A stretch of 64,000 bases of DNA from Macrophomina tecta (Eukaryota; Ascomycota; Dothideomycetes; Botryosphaeriales; Botryosphaeriaceae), in the NCBI GenBank assembly GCA_024180945.1, contig JAKSGN010000012.1:434001-498000 (forward strand), written 5' to 3'. Numbering within the stretch: position 1 is the first letter of the stretch; every line of letters begins with the position of its first letter. This document shows positions 44,843 through 55,145 of the stretch, piece by piece. The notes under the pieces are model-generated. The model was not told the DNA's origin. It saw only the letters and a program-made list of their open reading frames with translations, and did no database searches. The position numbers were made by a program, and so were the translations under genes.

Positions 44843-46462
44843 CTACGATAGGGATACACAGCAGCGGTTTCCCTTTGGCGATATTAAGAAAAAGTTAGCT
44901 AACTCCATGTCCTCTGCCCCCATAGATACCGAAACCTTAGCACCGGCACATTCACGGAAGAACTCTGCTGTTCCATGACGGAGTTCCATCTTGGCTAGAT
45001 GCATACCAAGACATGTTCGAGACCCTGCGCCAAAAGGAGCATAAGATTCTTTGGGGGGAGCATAATCGCCATTTCCATCGATGAATCTGTCCGGAGAAAA
45101 GCTAAAAATCATCAGTTGAAACGATATAGCTGCTCGGCACACGAACTCCCTACCTCAGGGCACTCCGATAAACACGCTCATTTCGGTGTAATGAGTATGC
45201 TTGTGAGCTGACCGTCGTATTTTCTGGAATGAAATACCCTCCATGAAGCGTCACCCCACCTTTAGGAACCTGTCGAGGCAAGCTTCCTGGAGCAGCACCG
45301 TACAACCTCAAAGTCTCATCGATCACGGCGTTTAGGTAGGGTAGCTTTTCCAAGTTTGCGTCCGAGTAGTCTGGATCCAGCTGTGACACTTCAGCTTCAA
45401 GCTTCTTCTGGATGCCTGAATGGCAGAGGACCGCCCAGATAAGATATGTTAACGTAACAGCAGTCGTTCCTGACCCTGCAACAATGAAGCCTCCAGCCTC
45501 AAATGCAATTTCGTATTCTGAGAGACCTTTGCCACGCTTTTCACCATTTTCTGTATCCCACTGTGCAATCAGTCTTGAAAAGACATTTGCTTTTGAGATG
45601 TCTCGACTTTTCGCATTCGCCACAGCCACGCGACCATATTCTTGTACGCGTTCATCAGCTTGCAACATTTGCCGCACTGCCGGTATCGGGAACATCTTAA
45701 AAATGATTTTAAGGGCTTGAAACTCGGCTAACACTCCGCTGATCTTCGCTACGATCTCCAAGTCATGAATATATTGGTTGCGCTGCACAATACTGATCAG
45801 CCTCGCCTTCAAAGAATGTAATTGAGCATCCTACCGATTCTTGTTCTAACATGTTCAGAGACTCGCCGAAAGACAACTGAGAGATCACATCGGTGGTCAT
45901 AAATGTCCACCATTTGAAGATATCGGCTTCTTTTGCTAGGGCATCACGCTTGATCTTTGATACCGTCAGCCGAACTTTCTCCTGGACCATGGTCTCCCAG
46001 TGCTCATGCAGAGCAGAATTGGTCCACAATGGAGCAAAAAGTCTTCTCCTCTCCGAGTGATCCTTCGGGTCAATCATGGAGAATATATCGTGCACGCCGT
46101 TCTTGCCTTCACGAAACGCCTGGTACCACGGATCTTTTAAGAATCCGGATCCGATGCGATGTATTTGTTTGTATGCTTCTGGTTCGGATACGTCGATCTC
46201 AGTTGGCGCAATGCGAACGATTGGTCCATATTTCTCATGGAGGGCATGGATGTAGTGGATTCGTTGCCCCGTAACAACATGCTTCTTCAAGACCAGATCT
46301 GTGAAGCCAGCATACCAAGGGCCAGGGATTTTTCGAAGTGGTGAGGCCAATGATCTGTAAAGAGTCTATTCAAGTTAAGCGAAGTTTAGAATACCCCGCA
46401 AGCAATATTTCACATACATAGACTACCAGACTTCCCAATATGCCTAGCAAAAGATATGGCAT
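44843..46462 (-). CDS. Cytochrome P450 monooxygenase
   Basis: A heme-thiolate monooxygenase on the ER membrane; substrate unknown. Exons 46395-46462, 45835-46354, 45154-45782 and 44843-45101 give 491 aa, normal length. The first exon supplies a hydrophobic anchor (MPYLLLGILGSLVVYVCEI), then SPLRKIPGPWYAGF. Motifs: WTFMTTDVISQLSFGE; I-helix oxygen-binding FIVAGSGTTAVT; K-helix ExxR in DETLRLYG; PERF-equivalent FSPDRF; heme loop FGAGSRTCLG with the axial Cys. Introns: 46355-46394 (40 nt, short), 45783-45834 and 45102-45153 (52 nt each). The first exon is the least certain part, chosen because it restores phase and yields a typical membrane anchor. Its 5' end faces the flavin-oxidase gene, consistent with a tailoring group. 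Confidence 0.88.
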
Positions 46463-47059
46463 CTTCACAGATTGAGAGCTGATTTTGGATGGCGGCTAAT
46501 TTCCTTACTTCATGAGCCATGGACAATGATATGTGTTGGAACGCTGTCGACGAAGCCGAAACCCCACACCCCACATGCTTGGCCTGCAGAACGGGACTCT
46601 GGGATTTCCCCGCATTGTGAAATGACCACCCGCACTCCATGATCATGAGGAGCCGCGTGTCGGTATGTGGAGCTGAGTGTCGGTGTGTGGAGCCGCGTAT
46701 CGGTATGTGGAGCCGCGCGTTTCTATGTGGAGCCCCATGTCTGTATGTGGAGCTCCACCGGCACACGTTCAAGCTGGGGTACGACTGACGTTGAACCTCA
46801 TACGCTTATTGTGCAGACCACTCAGCCGTAAAAAAGTGTTGGAATATCACGTGTGTGTACAATAAACTTTAGCTTAGTCACGGAAGAGGACTGATAAGAG
46901 GACTCCCCTGAGCGTCCCTCTCACGCCTCATGCCACTCATTCTCAATTGATGATATCACCACCAAATTCCAACAAAAAGCAAAAGTCTTTGCCTGGAGTA
47001 AGAGCAACTCTCAAGAACATTCGAATCTGATACTGATCAAATTGCGACTTTTTAGCAGC
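46463..47059. promoter_or_regulatory. Divergent region between P450 and flavin oxidase, with a minisatellite
   Basis: At about 46650-46755 a unit of about 21 bp built on CGGTATGTGGAGCCGCG recurs roughly five times with drift. The rest should contain the two divergent promoters; no specific site is certain. Confidence 0.55.
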
Positions 47060-48593
47060 ATGGATCAAAAAATTTTCAGTATGGGTCATGACGATGGCAG
47101 CCAATCACTGCGTGAGATAATGACTCCTGGTCTCCCAATCTACTGGCAAGGACAGAAGCACTATGAGCAAGCTAGAATGGGACGCGTGTTCAATCGCAGA
47201 GAAGTCTCACGCTATCCCTTGGCCGTGGTCGAAGCTACTCGAGAAAGTCATATTGTCGATACTGTGAAGCTAGCCAGTCGCTTTGGCTGCCAAATTGCAG
47301 TGCGTGCTGGAGGACACAGCTGGGCCGCGTGGTCCGTTAGGAATGAGTCGATTCTGATCGATTTGGGTGATTTTCACGAAATTGCTTTGGACGAGACTAC
47401 CGGCTTAGTGAAAGTTTCACCTAGTACGACGGGCAGGCTCCTCAATAATATCCTCAAGACGAAGGGACGCATGTTTCCGGGTGGACATTGTGGGGAAGTC
47501 GCGGTTGCAGGGTTCCTGTTGCAAGGCGGTATGGGTTGGAATTGCAAGGTGAATACTGGCTACACTTCCCTTTATAATTTTGGAGCTGACGACATTAGAA
47601 TTGGGGATGGTCGTGTCAATACATCCATGGGTTGGATGTCGTCACAGCTGACGGTCTCCTCATACACTGCAATGAAACTACAAATCAAGAATTGTTGTGG
47701 ACAGCCAAGGGTGTTGGACCAGGTGAGCTGACACATATCTGCCCAGTTTATATTTCTCCGCTCCTAAAGTCATGAAAGGCTTTCCAGGTGTTATCACGCG
47801 CTTCTACCTGCAAACACGGCCAGCGACAGACATGCACTTCTCGCTCTACAGCTACCCAATGTCTCTTTACCAGCCGGCAATGCAATGGATAACGAGAATT
47901 GCACCGACTTTCGATCAATCGGTGGAGATTGCGGTAACTTCAAGCCTGATGCCAGATGCTGGACTGAGCTTAAATATCGCTTTCACATCATTCACCGACT
48001 CGTCAGAACATGCACAGAAAGCTTTGCAAAAGGCTGAGGATACTCGTCCAGACGGAGCACTACATCAAGTAATATGTCATCCAACAGATTTAGACGAACA
48101 GTACAATATGGTCTTGATGGGGAATCCACGGAGCCATAGGTACCATGCAGACAATGCATATCTGAAAAACGATGCCGATATCGTTTCAATTATGGAGGAG
48201 GCTTTCAAGACAACGTCGAGCAAAGGGTACACATTCTACATGCCCATGGCACCAACAAGCAAGAAAGAGGTGCAAGGAATGTCCCTTTCTATGCAATCGG
48301 ACCATTATTTTGCAGTATATAGCTGTTGGGAAAGTAAGGAGAGTGATGAACAGCACGTCGGTTGGGTAAAGAGAATTATGGAAAATGTTCAAATACATTC
48401 AGTCGGTTCGTACATGGGAGATTCAGACTTTACAGCAAGAGAGTCGAAGTATTGGGCAGATGAATCATGGGAGCGATTGAAAGCTATTCGCAAGAGATGG
48501 GACCCGCGAAATATCTTCTGTTCTCATCTTATCTCTGCAACAGATCGGACAGAAGTGTTAGAGAATAAGGAGATCTGGGGGGGTAGTCTATAA
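47060..48593 (+). CDS. FAD-linked oxidoreductase (berberine bridge enzyme-like)
   Basis: A flavin oxidase of the PCMH/BBE family; substrate unknown. Exons 47060-47548, 47599-47722 and 47779-48593 with introns 47549-47598 and 47723-47778 give 475 aa. FAD domain: AVVEATRESHIVDTVKLA, RAGGHSWAAW (the GGHS His is the usual 8-alpha-histidyl site), LLQGGMGWNCKNWGWSCQ, VVTADGLLIHCNE, LLWTAKGVGPGFPGVITRF. The preceding PGGHCGEVAVAG carries a Cys where bicovalent members attach 6-S-cysteinyl flavin, so bicovalent FAD is plausible. BBE C-terminus: ESKYWADESWERLKAIRKRWDPRNIF. No clear signal peptide, so probably intracellular; related bacterial and fungal enzymes include 6-hydroxynicotine oxidase-type proteins. 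The Met at 47060 is the first ATG in frame. Confidence 0.88.
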
Positions 48594-49581
48594 GGAGGCC
48601 GGTTACTGGCACAGACCTTGTGAAGGCCTATTATTTTGGAGGTTGGCAATTAGAAGTCGAGAATATGGGAACTGAGTGGCGTTGGAAGCCAGCTGTAGCG
48701 TTATGGTGGTGGGCCGCATTTGTCTCAATGAGACCGCACGCTAGCTGACTCAGCAGGCGCGCCACACCCTATGCGAGCGATCAGAAGTGAAGGAAAAATA
48801 TGTCCGAAGTAAATATCCCTCTCTCACTACAGATACACTATTAGGCGGAGTGACATTAAACAAGCCAAAGTTGAAGGTGGATAAATACAGTCGTCGATGC
48901 GTTGTTGCCGGGGCCAGCACAGGGCGTCCCCCTCATATTGCCGATGAACACCACTCCCTAACCAGATAAATGATACGGAGCACACCTCACGTGATTATCA
49001 ACCAATCGGTGACTTGGTGCATTCCGGCTTCGACGTGCATCACGAGCACCAAGTCGAACAACAACAAGCGACCTGGCGTTAAGGAATAGGCATCCAACGA
49101 CCCGCATATCTACAACAATGATCCCATGAAGGCAACTCAAGCATACGCGAGCATCAGCCGAATAGGGTAACTTGGACGGTATCTTGAAGCGAATTTACCT
49201 TTACCACTTTGGATTAGTTCAGCCCCACTCGGGGTGGCATCATTTGGGATGAACCACTTGGGATGAACCACTTGGGATGAACCACTTGGGATGAACCACT
49301 TGGGATGAACCACTTGGGATGAGCCACTTGGGATGAACCACTTGGGATGAGCCACTTGGGATGTCAAACACCACGGTGTCGGAGACGCGTCAGCGTCTCA
49401 GGGGCCGGAACTGTATATACGTACAGTACTAGGACAAAAGTTCTCGTACGGGCGCTTCCGAAGCGATAACCCTCGCACCCCATCAATTCACTAATTCTCA
49501 ACGCATACTTCCTAGCTCTTATATTAAGTCATTTTCTTGTCAGAGTTGAGTAGGAAGAAAGATAATAGTATTTTTTCTTTG
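48594..49581. other. Intergenic region with a 14-bp tandem repeat
   Basis: No gene is visible. About 8-9 copies of GGGATGAACCACTT occupy 49243-49362 (some with GAGCC in place of GAACC); the period is 14, not a multiple of 3, so it is not coding. Elsewhere nothing is recognisable. Confidence 0.6.
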
Positions 49582-49778
49582 CTAATACTTGGTGTGCCAG
49601 CCCTCTGCTGCGATAACTGCCTTACATCTACGCTTTATACTACCTAATACAGAGTCAAATAAAGATTGTGCAAAGCCTCCTATGCTTCCCGTAATGCTTC
49701 TCCTAGCTTCTCTCTAATAAAATCTACTGATCCGGTTAAGTATTTAAGCTCTGGATGTAGCCCTAATGCCTTAGACTT
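49582..49778 (-). pseudogene. Tc1/mariner transposase C-terminal fragment
   Basis: The minus strand ends LFDSVLGSIKRRCKAVIAAEGWHTKY followed by a stop, the typical C-terminus of Tc1-like fungal transposases (motif RRCxAVIxAxGxxTKY). Upstream residues contain stops. The pogo element inserted at the TA at 49779-49780 lies beside it, but no matching Tc1 sequence was seen on its far side, so the fragment was probably already truncated. Confidence 0.55.
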
Positions 49779-49780
49779 TA

Positions 49781-51632
49781 ACGTACTCCACAAGCGAGTC
49801 GCGCACACAACCGAGCCGCGCACCTCGCCAACTTTCGCAACACGTCAGCTTTCAACTACTATGGCTCAACCAATTACTACCCAATCAACCTATAACGAAG
49901 GAGATATCTTCCTTGCTATCTCAGCTATTAATAAAAAGCAAATTCAGAGTGAAAGACGCGCCGCATCAACGTTCAACGTCCCCCCAAGCACGCTCCGCGA
50001 CCGACGCGCTGGAACGCAGCCACGACGCGATTGTGAGGCTAACTGCAAGAAGCTCACCAAATCTGAAGAACTAGCGATTATCCAGCATACGCTTGACCTA
50101 GATTCACGAGGGTTTCCGCCTACGAAGCAGATGATACGAGCTATGGCTGATAAACTGTCGGAGGCTCGTGGCGGCCAGCCAGTTGGCATAAACTGGCCAG
50201 ATAACTTTATCAGGCGCACGCCTGAGCTAAAGGCTCAGCGGAGCCGCGCATACAATCGCCAGCGAGCCTTGAATGAGGATTACCAGGTCATCAGCAAGTG
50301 GTTCAAGCTTGTAAGCTCTATTAAAGAGAAATACGGCATCCAAGACGAAGACAGCTACAACTTTGATGAGATTGGCTTTATGATGGGGGTTATCTTAGCC
50401 CAATCAGTTGTCACAGGCTCAGATAGGCGTGGCAGGCCAAAGGTGGTTCAGCCAGGCAATCGTGAGTGGGTTACCGTGATCCAGGGAATCAACGCTGCTG
50501 GATGGGCGATCCCACCTTTCATCATCTTTGCGGGCAAGCACCACCTCTCTACCTGGTACAAGGGCAACGATATACCTCGCGATTGGGCTATTGGATTGAG
50601 CGACAATGGATGGACCAACAATGAGCTTGGAGTCGCGTGGTTGAAGCACTTCAACGCGCACACGAAGACGCGTACCGTGGGCACGCATCGGCTGCTAGTA
50701 ATCGATGGCCATGAGAGCCATATATCACTTGAATTCCAAGAGATCTGCAAGGAGAACAATATTATTGCTCTCTGTATGCCGCCACATTCGTCACACCTAC
50801 TGCAGCCACTTGATGTGGGCTGCTTCTCTCCATTAAAGAAGGCATATGGGCGCCAGATCGAGAGCTTGGCGCGCAACCACATCAACCATATCACCAAGCT
50901 CGAGTTCTTACCTGCCTTTAAAGCGGCTTTCGACGAGTCAATTACAAAGAAGAATATCTGCGCAAGCTTTCGAGGCGTAGGCCTTGTGCCACACAACCCA
51001 GATGCTGTGCTATCAAAGCTTGATGTTCAGCTGCGGACGCCGTCACCACCTGCTGCGGAGAATACCATATGGGAATCGAAAACACCAAGCAACGCCCGCG
51101 AGCTGGAGTCTCAATCAACGCTAATTCGCAATCGTATTCAAAGGCATCAAGATTCTTCGCCTACGTCGATGATCCAGTCGCTCGATCGGCTCACTAAGGG
51201 CGCTGAGACAATGGTGCATGAGATAGTCTTGTTACGCGATCAGGTCTCAAGCCTTCAGAAGGCAAATGAGGCAGCCACAAGGCGTAAACAACGTCAAAGA
51301 AAGCGGATCCAGAAGCAAGGCACTTTAACAAAGGCAGAGGGCGAGGATATTATCGCTCAAAACGACGTTGATGAGCAGCTTACGAGCGAAACGCGTCAAA
51401 ATAAGGCGCCGGCAGGCACGGGTGAGCTACGTAAAAGACGCTGTAGGAGCTGCGGCAAGATGGGCCACAATTCTCGTACGTGCAGAAAGAATACTTAAGA
51501 GACCTCTTAAGCTATAATAGTTATTGTACTTGTAGTATCTTAATGCGTTGTTAAGCTATATGGCTGCAAAGGTAGAGAAAGTTGGTGAGGTGCGCGGCTC
51601 GGTTGTGTGCGCGACTCGCTTGTGGAGTACGT
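49781..51632 (+). mobile_element. pogo/Fot-like DNA transposon, intact (1852 bp)
   Basis: Terminal inverted repeats of about 55 bp: the left begins ACGTACTCCACAAGCGAGTC, and the right (51578-51632) is its near-perfect inverse. TA dinucleotides flank both ends (49779-49780 and 51633-51634), the target of pogo/Tc1 elements. The transposase ORF is unbroken. Confidence 0.93.
49861..51498 (+). CDS. pogo/Fot-like transposase with C-terminal zinc knuckle (545 aa)
   Basis: It mediates cut-and-paste transposition of the flanking element. Start MAQPITTQSTYNEG at 49861; longer in-frame Mets lie outside or in the terminal repeat. Order: psq/CENP-B-type helix-turn-helix pair (LAISAINKKQIQSERRAAS, LDLDSRGFPPTKQMI, NWPDNFIRRTP); DDE nuclease with acidic residues in NFDEIGF, LLVIDGHESH and HLLQPLDVGCFSPLKKAY; coiled-coil stretch (LRDQVSSLQKANEAATRRKQ); C-terminal CCHC knuckle CRSCGKMGHNSRTC. 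NFDEIGF replaces the usual NFDETGF but keeps the catalytic Asp. No stops, in contrast to the two other copies at 15-17 kb and 61-63 kb; possibly active. Confidence 0.92.
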   Translation: MAQPITTQSTYNEGDIFLAISAINKKQIQSERRAASTFNVPPSTLRDRRAGTQPRRDCEANCKKLTKSEELAIIQHTLDLDSRGFPPTKQMIRAMADKLSEARGGQPVGINWPDNFIRRTPELKAQRSRAYNRQRALNEDYQVISKWFKLVSSIKEKYGIQDEDSYNFDEIGFMMGVILAQSVVTGSDRRGRPKVVQPGNREWVTVIQGINAAGWAIPPFIIFAGKHHLSTWYKGNDIPRDWAIGLSDNGWTNNELGVAWLKHFNAHTKTRTVGTHRLLVIDGHESHISLEFQEICKENNIIALCMPPHSSHLLQPLDVGCFSPLKKAYGRQIESLARNHINHITKLEFLPAFKAAFDESITKKNICASFRGVGLVPHNPDAVLSKLDVQLRTPSPPAAENTIWESKTPSNARELESQSTLIRNRIQRHQDSSPTSMIQSLDRLTKGAETMVHEIVLLRDQVSSLQKANEAATRRKQRQRKRIQKQGTLTKAEGEDIIAQNDVDEQLTSETRQNKAPAGTGELRKRRCRSCGKMGHNSRTCRKNT

Positions 51633-52644
51633 TATAACTAGTTAATTCTATAAAAAAAATATACTATAGTACTAGTAGCGTGCGCAGCTTACTAGTAAAA
51701 TGTGAGCATAGGTTGGTTGTAAGCAGGGAGCCTTCAAAGGGTTGTATTCTCAGGTGCGAATCCTTGGTGTAGTAGGATTCACCTGTGATGGTGTTATATA
51801 CCGGGGCTAGTGCGTATCACGTGATAAGCACGTGAGACGCACGTGAACAGCACCCGAAGAGCATGCCAGGGCCTATTATCCTGACATAAAATATATTAAT
51901 AAATAATGTTAAACTAAAAAAATAAAAATAATTCCTATTCTAAACTATAGTGTGTATCTCCCCTATCTACTATTACGGCCCCTAAGCTACTGCTTTCCCT
52001 TAGAAAGAGTATTAGTACGGCATAGAATATCGACTAGATTTACTACATGCTGGTAGTTTCTTTCTTTTCGTAGTCACATGCCTTCTCCGGGCAATAGGCA
52101 CCCAGTAAATGTTGGACCATCAGATCCAGCGGTGAACCGTCGGAAAGCCGGCTACTCTTCCGCAGCCCGTGCCGCCAGCCTCCTGAGAAGCCTCCAGCCC
52201 ACACCAATGGATCATCCCTAGAGGATTCGACTGTCTTTATTCATAGCCCGTGTTCCATTTTCGTTGCTTCACCTCGTCTGCGATCGGCGCCTCGCACTGA
52301 TTCAGAGCGCCCCTTTTTACAAATCTATACGCGAAGTCATATCCAAACATAGCCTCTTCCGCATATTAACGCATACTGCCGGAAAAGGGCCGATCTAGGA
52401 GACCAATCAAGGCAAAAGAGAGAGAAATAAACCTTGCACCTATTACGCGGCTTACGTGGCTGTCTCTAAGCTTTTTGGGGCGGAGCATTAAATGTCTCAG
52501 AATCTGCGAGCTATGCACCAGCTCTTAGACTTAAAAGCAGAACATATCTGCTTATCTTAAACCTTAACAGGAGCACCCGCGATATTCCTCTCATCGACCT
52601 AAACCTAGGGTTTTTCATTTGGATTAATTTATTCATTCTCGAAA
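51633..52644. other. Intergenic region
   Basis: 51660-51690 contains GTGCGCAGCTTACTAGTA, matching the terminal end of the pogo copy near 62940-62955, so it may be a terminal-repeat relic. 51900-51960 is AT-rich. No open frame is supported before the RTA1 gene start. Confidence 0.45.
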
Positions 52645-53604
52645 ATGTCCACTCCTGTTTCACAATGCTTCGCAATACAGTATAAGCCCAGTTTGTTAGC
52701 TGCAATAGCAGTAACAGTCTCCTTCGCCGTTACTACAGCAATTCACCTTGCCCAACTTATAAGGCATCGTACCTTTTATTTCATTACATTTGCCCTTGGA
52801 GGCGTTTGTAAGTACTACACGAAGCACTATAGCGCAACTAACATAACAACAGGTGAGATTGTTGGATATCTTGCGCGCTCTATCGTGGCTACCGAATACC
52901 CCAGTTGCACCAAAGTCCCGTACATCCTGAATACTGTACTCCCCCTGATGGCACCAGCCCAATTTGCAGCCTCTATGTACATGGTCCTTGGTCACATTAT
53001 TCGGCAGACTAAGGGGGAGCAACTGGCTCTCGTTCGAGCTTCTTGGCGCACAAAGATACTTCTGCTCGGTGATATCCTCTCGGGTGTCACCCAAGCCATC
53101 GGTATGCCTGCTCCTAACATGGCCTACTTATAACTGACTTGAGATCGGTCAGGCGGGGTCATGCTTACACGAGCCACCTCGAATTCAGATACGGAACGGG
53201 GCGAAAGCTTAATAGCTATCGGCTTGATCATTCAGCTCGCCTTCTTTTGCCTATTTTTTGTTCTTTGTATCCACTACGACTTCAGGCTCCGAAACAATCT
53301 TACTGACGCTTCGTGGAATGTCGACTGGCAAACGTATCTCGGCGTTCTTTACTTTTCGGGTGGACTGATCCTGATACGCACTACTTTCCGTCTTGTCGAG
53401 TACATTCAGGGAGACGACGGCGAGCTCCGGTCTAGCGAGGTTTACCTGTACCTCTTCGATGCAGCGCTCATGCTTCCAGCTATGCTTGTCTTCAACTTCA
53501 AGCATCCACGCTCGCTTGTTATCTTAGGTCAACGTCTCGGGTCAATGAATATCGAAACTCCCGGCAGCAGCATTTTCATTCTACAAGAGAGGGGCACAAA
53601 GTGA
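52645..53604 (+). CDS. RTA1-like seven-helix membrane protein
   Basis: Member of the RTA1 family (lipid-translocating exporter family, yeast RTA1/RSB1 relatives), integral membrane proteins linked to sphingoid-base export and resistance to membrane-active compounds. Exons 52645-52807, 52853-53101 and 53153-53604 with 45- and 51-nt GT-AG introns give 287 aa. Landmarks: QYKPSLLAAIAV near the N-terminus; first helices (TVSFAVTTAIHLAQ); GVCEIVGYLARSIVA across the first splice; LMAPAQFAASMYMVLG; LLLGDILSGVTQAIGGVM across the second; LIIQLAFFCLFFVLC; RTTFRLVEYIQG; YLFDAALMLPAMLVFNFKHP. The acceptor CAG at 53150-53152 is chosen because it gives the family's GG(V)M after QAIG. It could serve the neighbouring metabolite genes, but it lies 4 kb away across a transposon. 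Confidence 0.87.
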
Positions 53605-54055
53605 AATCCTAGAGGACGGGGGTTTTGTTACCGCAAAATACGCGCTGGATCTAGAAGCCGTGGTCTGATGTAATTAGTACTGCAAGCTGGCATACTTGCT
53701 AACTAGGGTAGTAAACAATTCAACCACCTTTAATGTTGAATTTGGGTGAGTGAAGAGTAGTGAGGTCAGAAAGAGAGTAGATTCTGCCTGTCTCCTGAGA
53801 GGGAGGTAGGTATGCTTTGCTTATATACATAAATGAGTGCTTGAATAACCGAGGAGAATAGAAGCCGATATTGCTATCCGAAGCTTGTGAAGATGAGGAG
53901 TAGTGAGGAGGTGGCAAAGAGTAGATGCTGATCTGTAGCAATAAGGCAAAATAGTCTGACATTTAACTAATTACAATAAAGACTAAGGTCTTAGCAACTT
54001 AATTAATTAATTATAAAGCCGTTATTTTATTAATTAATTAATCTAAAGGGCCTGG
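53605..54055. other. AT-rich intergenic region
   Basis: No gene is visible. 53998-54043 contains runs of TTAATTAATTAATT on both sides of a short spacer, nearly self-complementary. An 80-codon minus-strand frame at 53720-53962 matches nothing I recognise. Confidence 0.45.
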
Positions 54056-54300
54056 TGTAACGAGCGGGCCTCTGCCTCTAAGGATCCAAACACCAAAGAG
54101 GGAGAAAACCTGTCGAGGGGGTTTTCCTTGAGTGGGTACAAGAAGAGGGTGAGAGCAAGTCGAACACGTGATGAGACTGAGCACTGCGTGCGAAGGCCGT
54201 GTTACTAACAATGTGCGAATTGTTATTGAAGTTGACCACGGAGGTCAAAGCTATCTAAAGAGTGTGGTTTATATAACGTAGGAAAGGTCTACAATCTAGT
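54056..54300 (-). repeat. LTR fragment (family 2 end joined to family 1-like core), minus orientation
   Basis: 54056-54208 begins TGTAACGAGCGGGCC and is the inverted counterpart of 60868-61018 at about 92% by eye, most differences being C/T or G/A. 54225-54290 then resembles the conserved core of the family 1 LTRs (GTTGACCACGGAGGTC, TATATAA). No matching 5-bp duplication was found at its outer end (CCTGG). Confidence 0.55.
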
Positions 54301-54362
54301 ATTGATCTGTTCCTGATCTGGGTAGGGGTCAGAGTACCGACAGATCAATGGTGCCTTTGATC

Positions 54363-54364
<2 letters not shown>
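54301..54364. repeat. Second copy of the inverted-arm short repeat
   Basis: ATTGATCTGT at 54301 and ACAGATCAAT at 54340-54349 repeat the structure at 1413-1461. The remainder of the unit (GGTTGATCTG to GATGCCTGAGGC) is found at 54892-54920, separated by the LINE A fragment. Confidence 0.55.
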
Positions 54365-54397
<33 letters not shown>

Positions 54398-54879
54398 CAT
54401 ACACCCGTCGGCCTTAGTAGACCATAGGGACAACGAGCGCTATTCTACGCTAAGCTACATTAGGACCCCGGTTCATTCAAAGCCCAGCACGCTGTATGCG
54501 AAGAAACCATTTCTCCTCCTGTTTAGCAATCTGGAAATATACGGACAAAAGCACAAACAAATGACGCTAAGCAAAACACCAGAATAAGTAAAGGAAAATA
54601 TAAACGTAGAGCCATCCTCCATGCACCCCTCATACCATCCCCTCGAGACCACTTCCCGAGTGCCGTCAGTCCCTGTAGCGGCGTGACGGCTAGTTGGAGA
54701 AGGGATAAATTTGCTTTAAGAAGGATTAAGCTCTCAGTCTCTAGTTGCGACTAGTCTTCCCGTGGCCAGAGCAAATGCCGCCGTTGCTTTGACTGCGCGC
54801 ATGTCTGCTCGCCACTTCTCCGGTGGGCCATCCACATACCTACCATCGGGTCTTTTCGTGCCCGACCATCCGCCTAGCA
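54365..54879 (-). mobile_element. 5'-truncated LINE A fragment with 13-bp target duplication
   Basis: The (ATG)n tail is at the left. It contains the 3'UTR end (ACACCCGTCGGCC, GGTTCATTCAAAGCCC) and, on the minus strand, the last residues of ORF2 around the LGGWSG and SNGG blocks, with damage. Flanked by TGCCTTTGATCTG at 54352-54364 and 54880-54892. It was inserted into the short repeat described beside it. Confidence 0.85.
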
Positions 54880-55145
54880 TGCCTTTGATCTGGTTGATCT
54901 GTCCGTTGATGCCTGAGGCGTGATGATGATGATGATGATGATGATGAGTTCATAGACCGTCCCAGCCGCCGAAGGCAGCTATGCGGCATGCGGCCGGCTC
55001 TACTGCGCCCGCTAGGCCCGTTCGAGCCTAAGCGAGGCAGTGGAGCTGGCCCACTATCTATTCTGCATACCTCTACATGTCTCTTGGCGCTGCAGCTTCC
55101 CGCAGTGCCAGGTGCCTCCGCAAACTATCCCGTCTTCCTCCAGTG

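Noticed and set aside
49240..49365. CRISPR-like array
   Set aside because: The 14-bp units are contiguous with no spacers and the genome is fungal; it is a simple tandem repeat.
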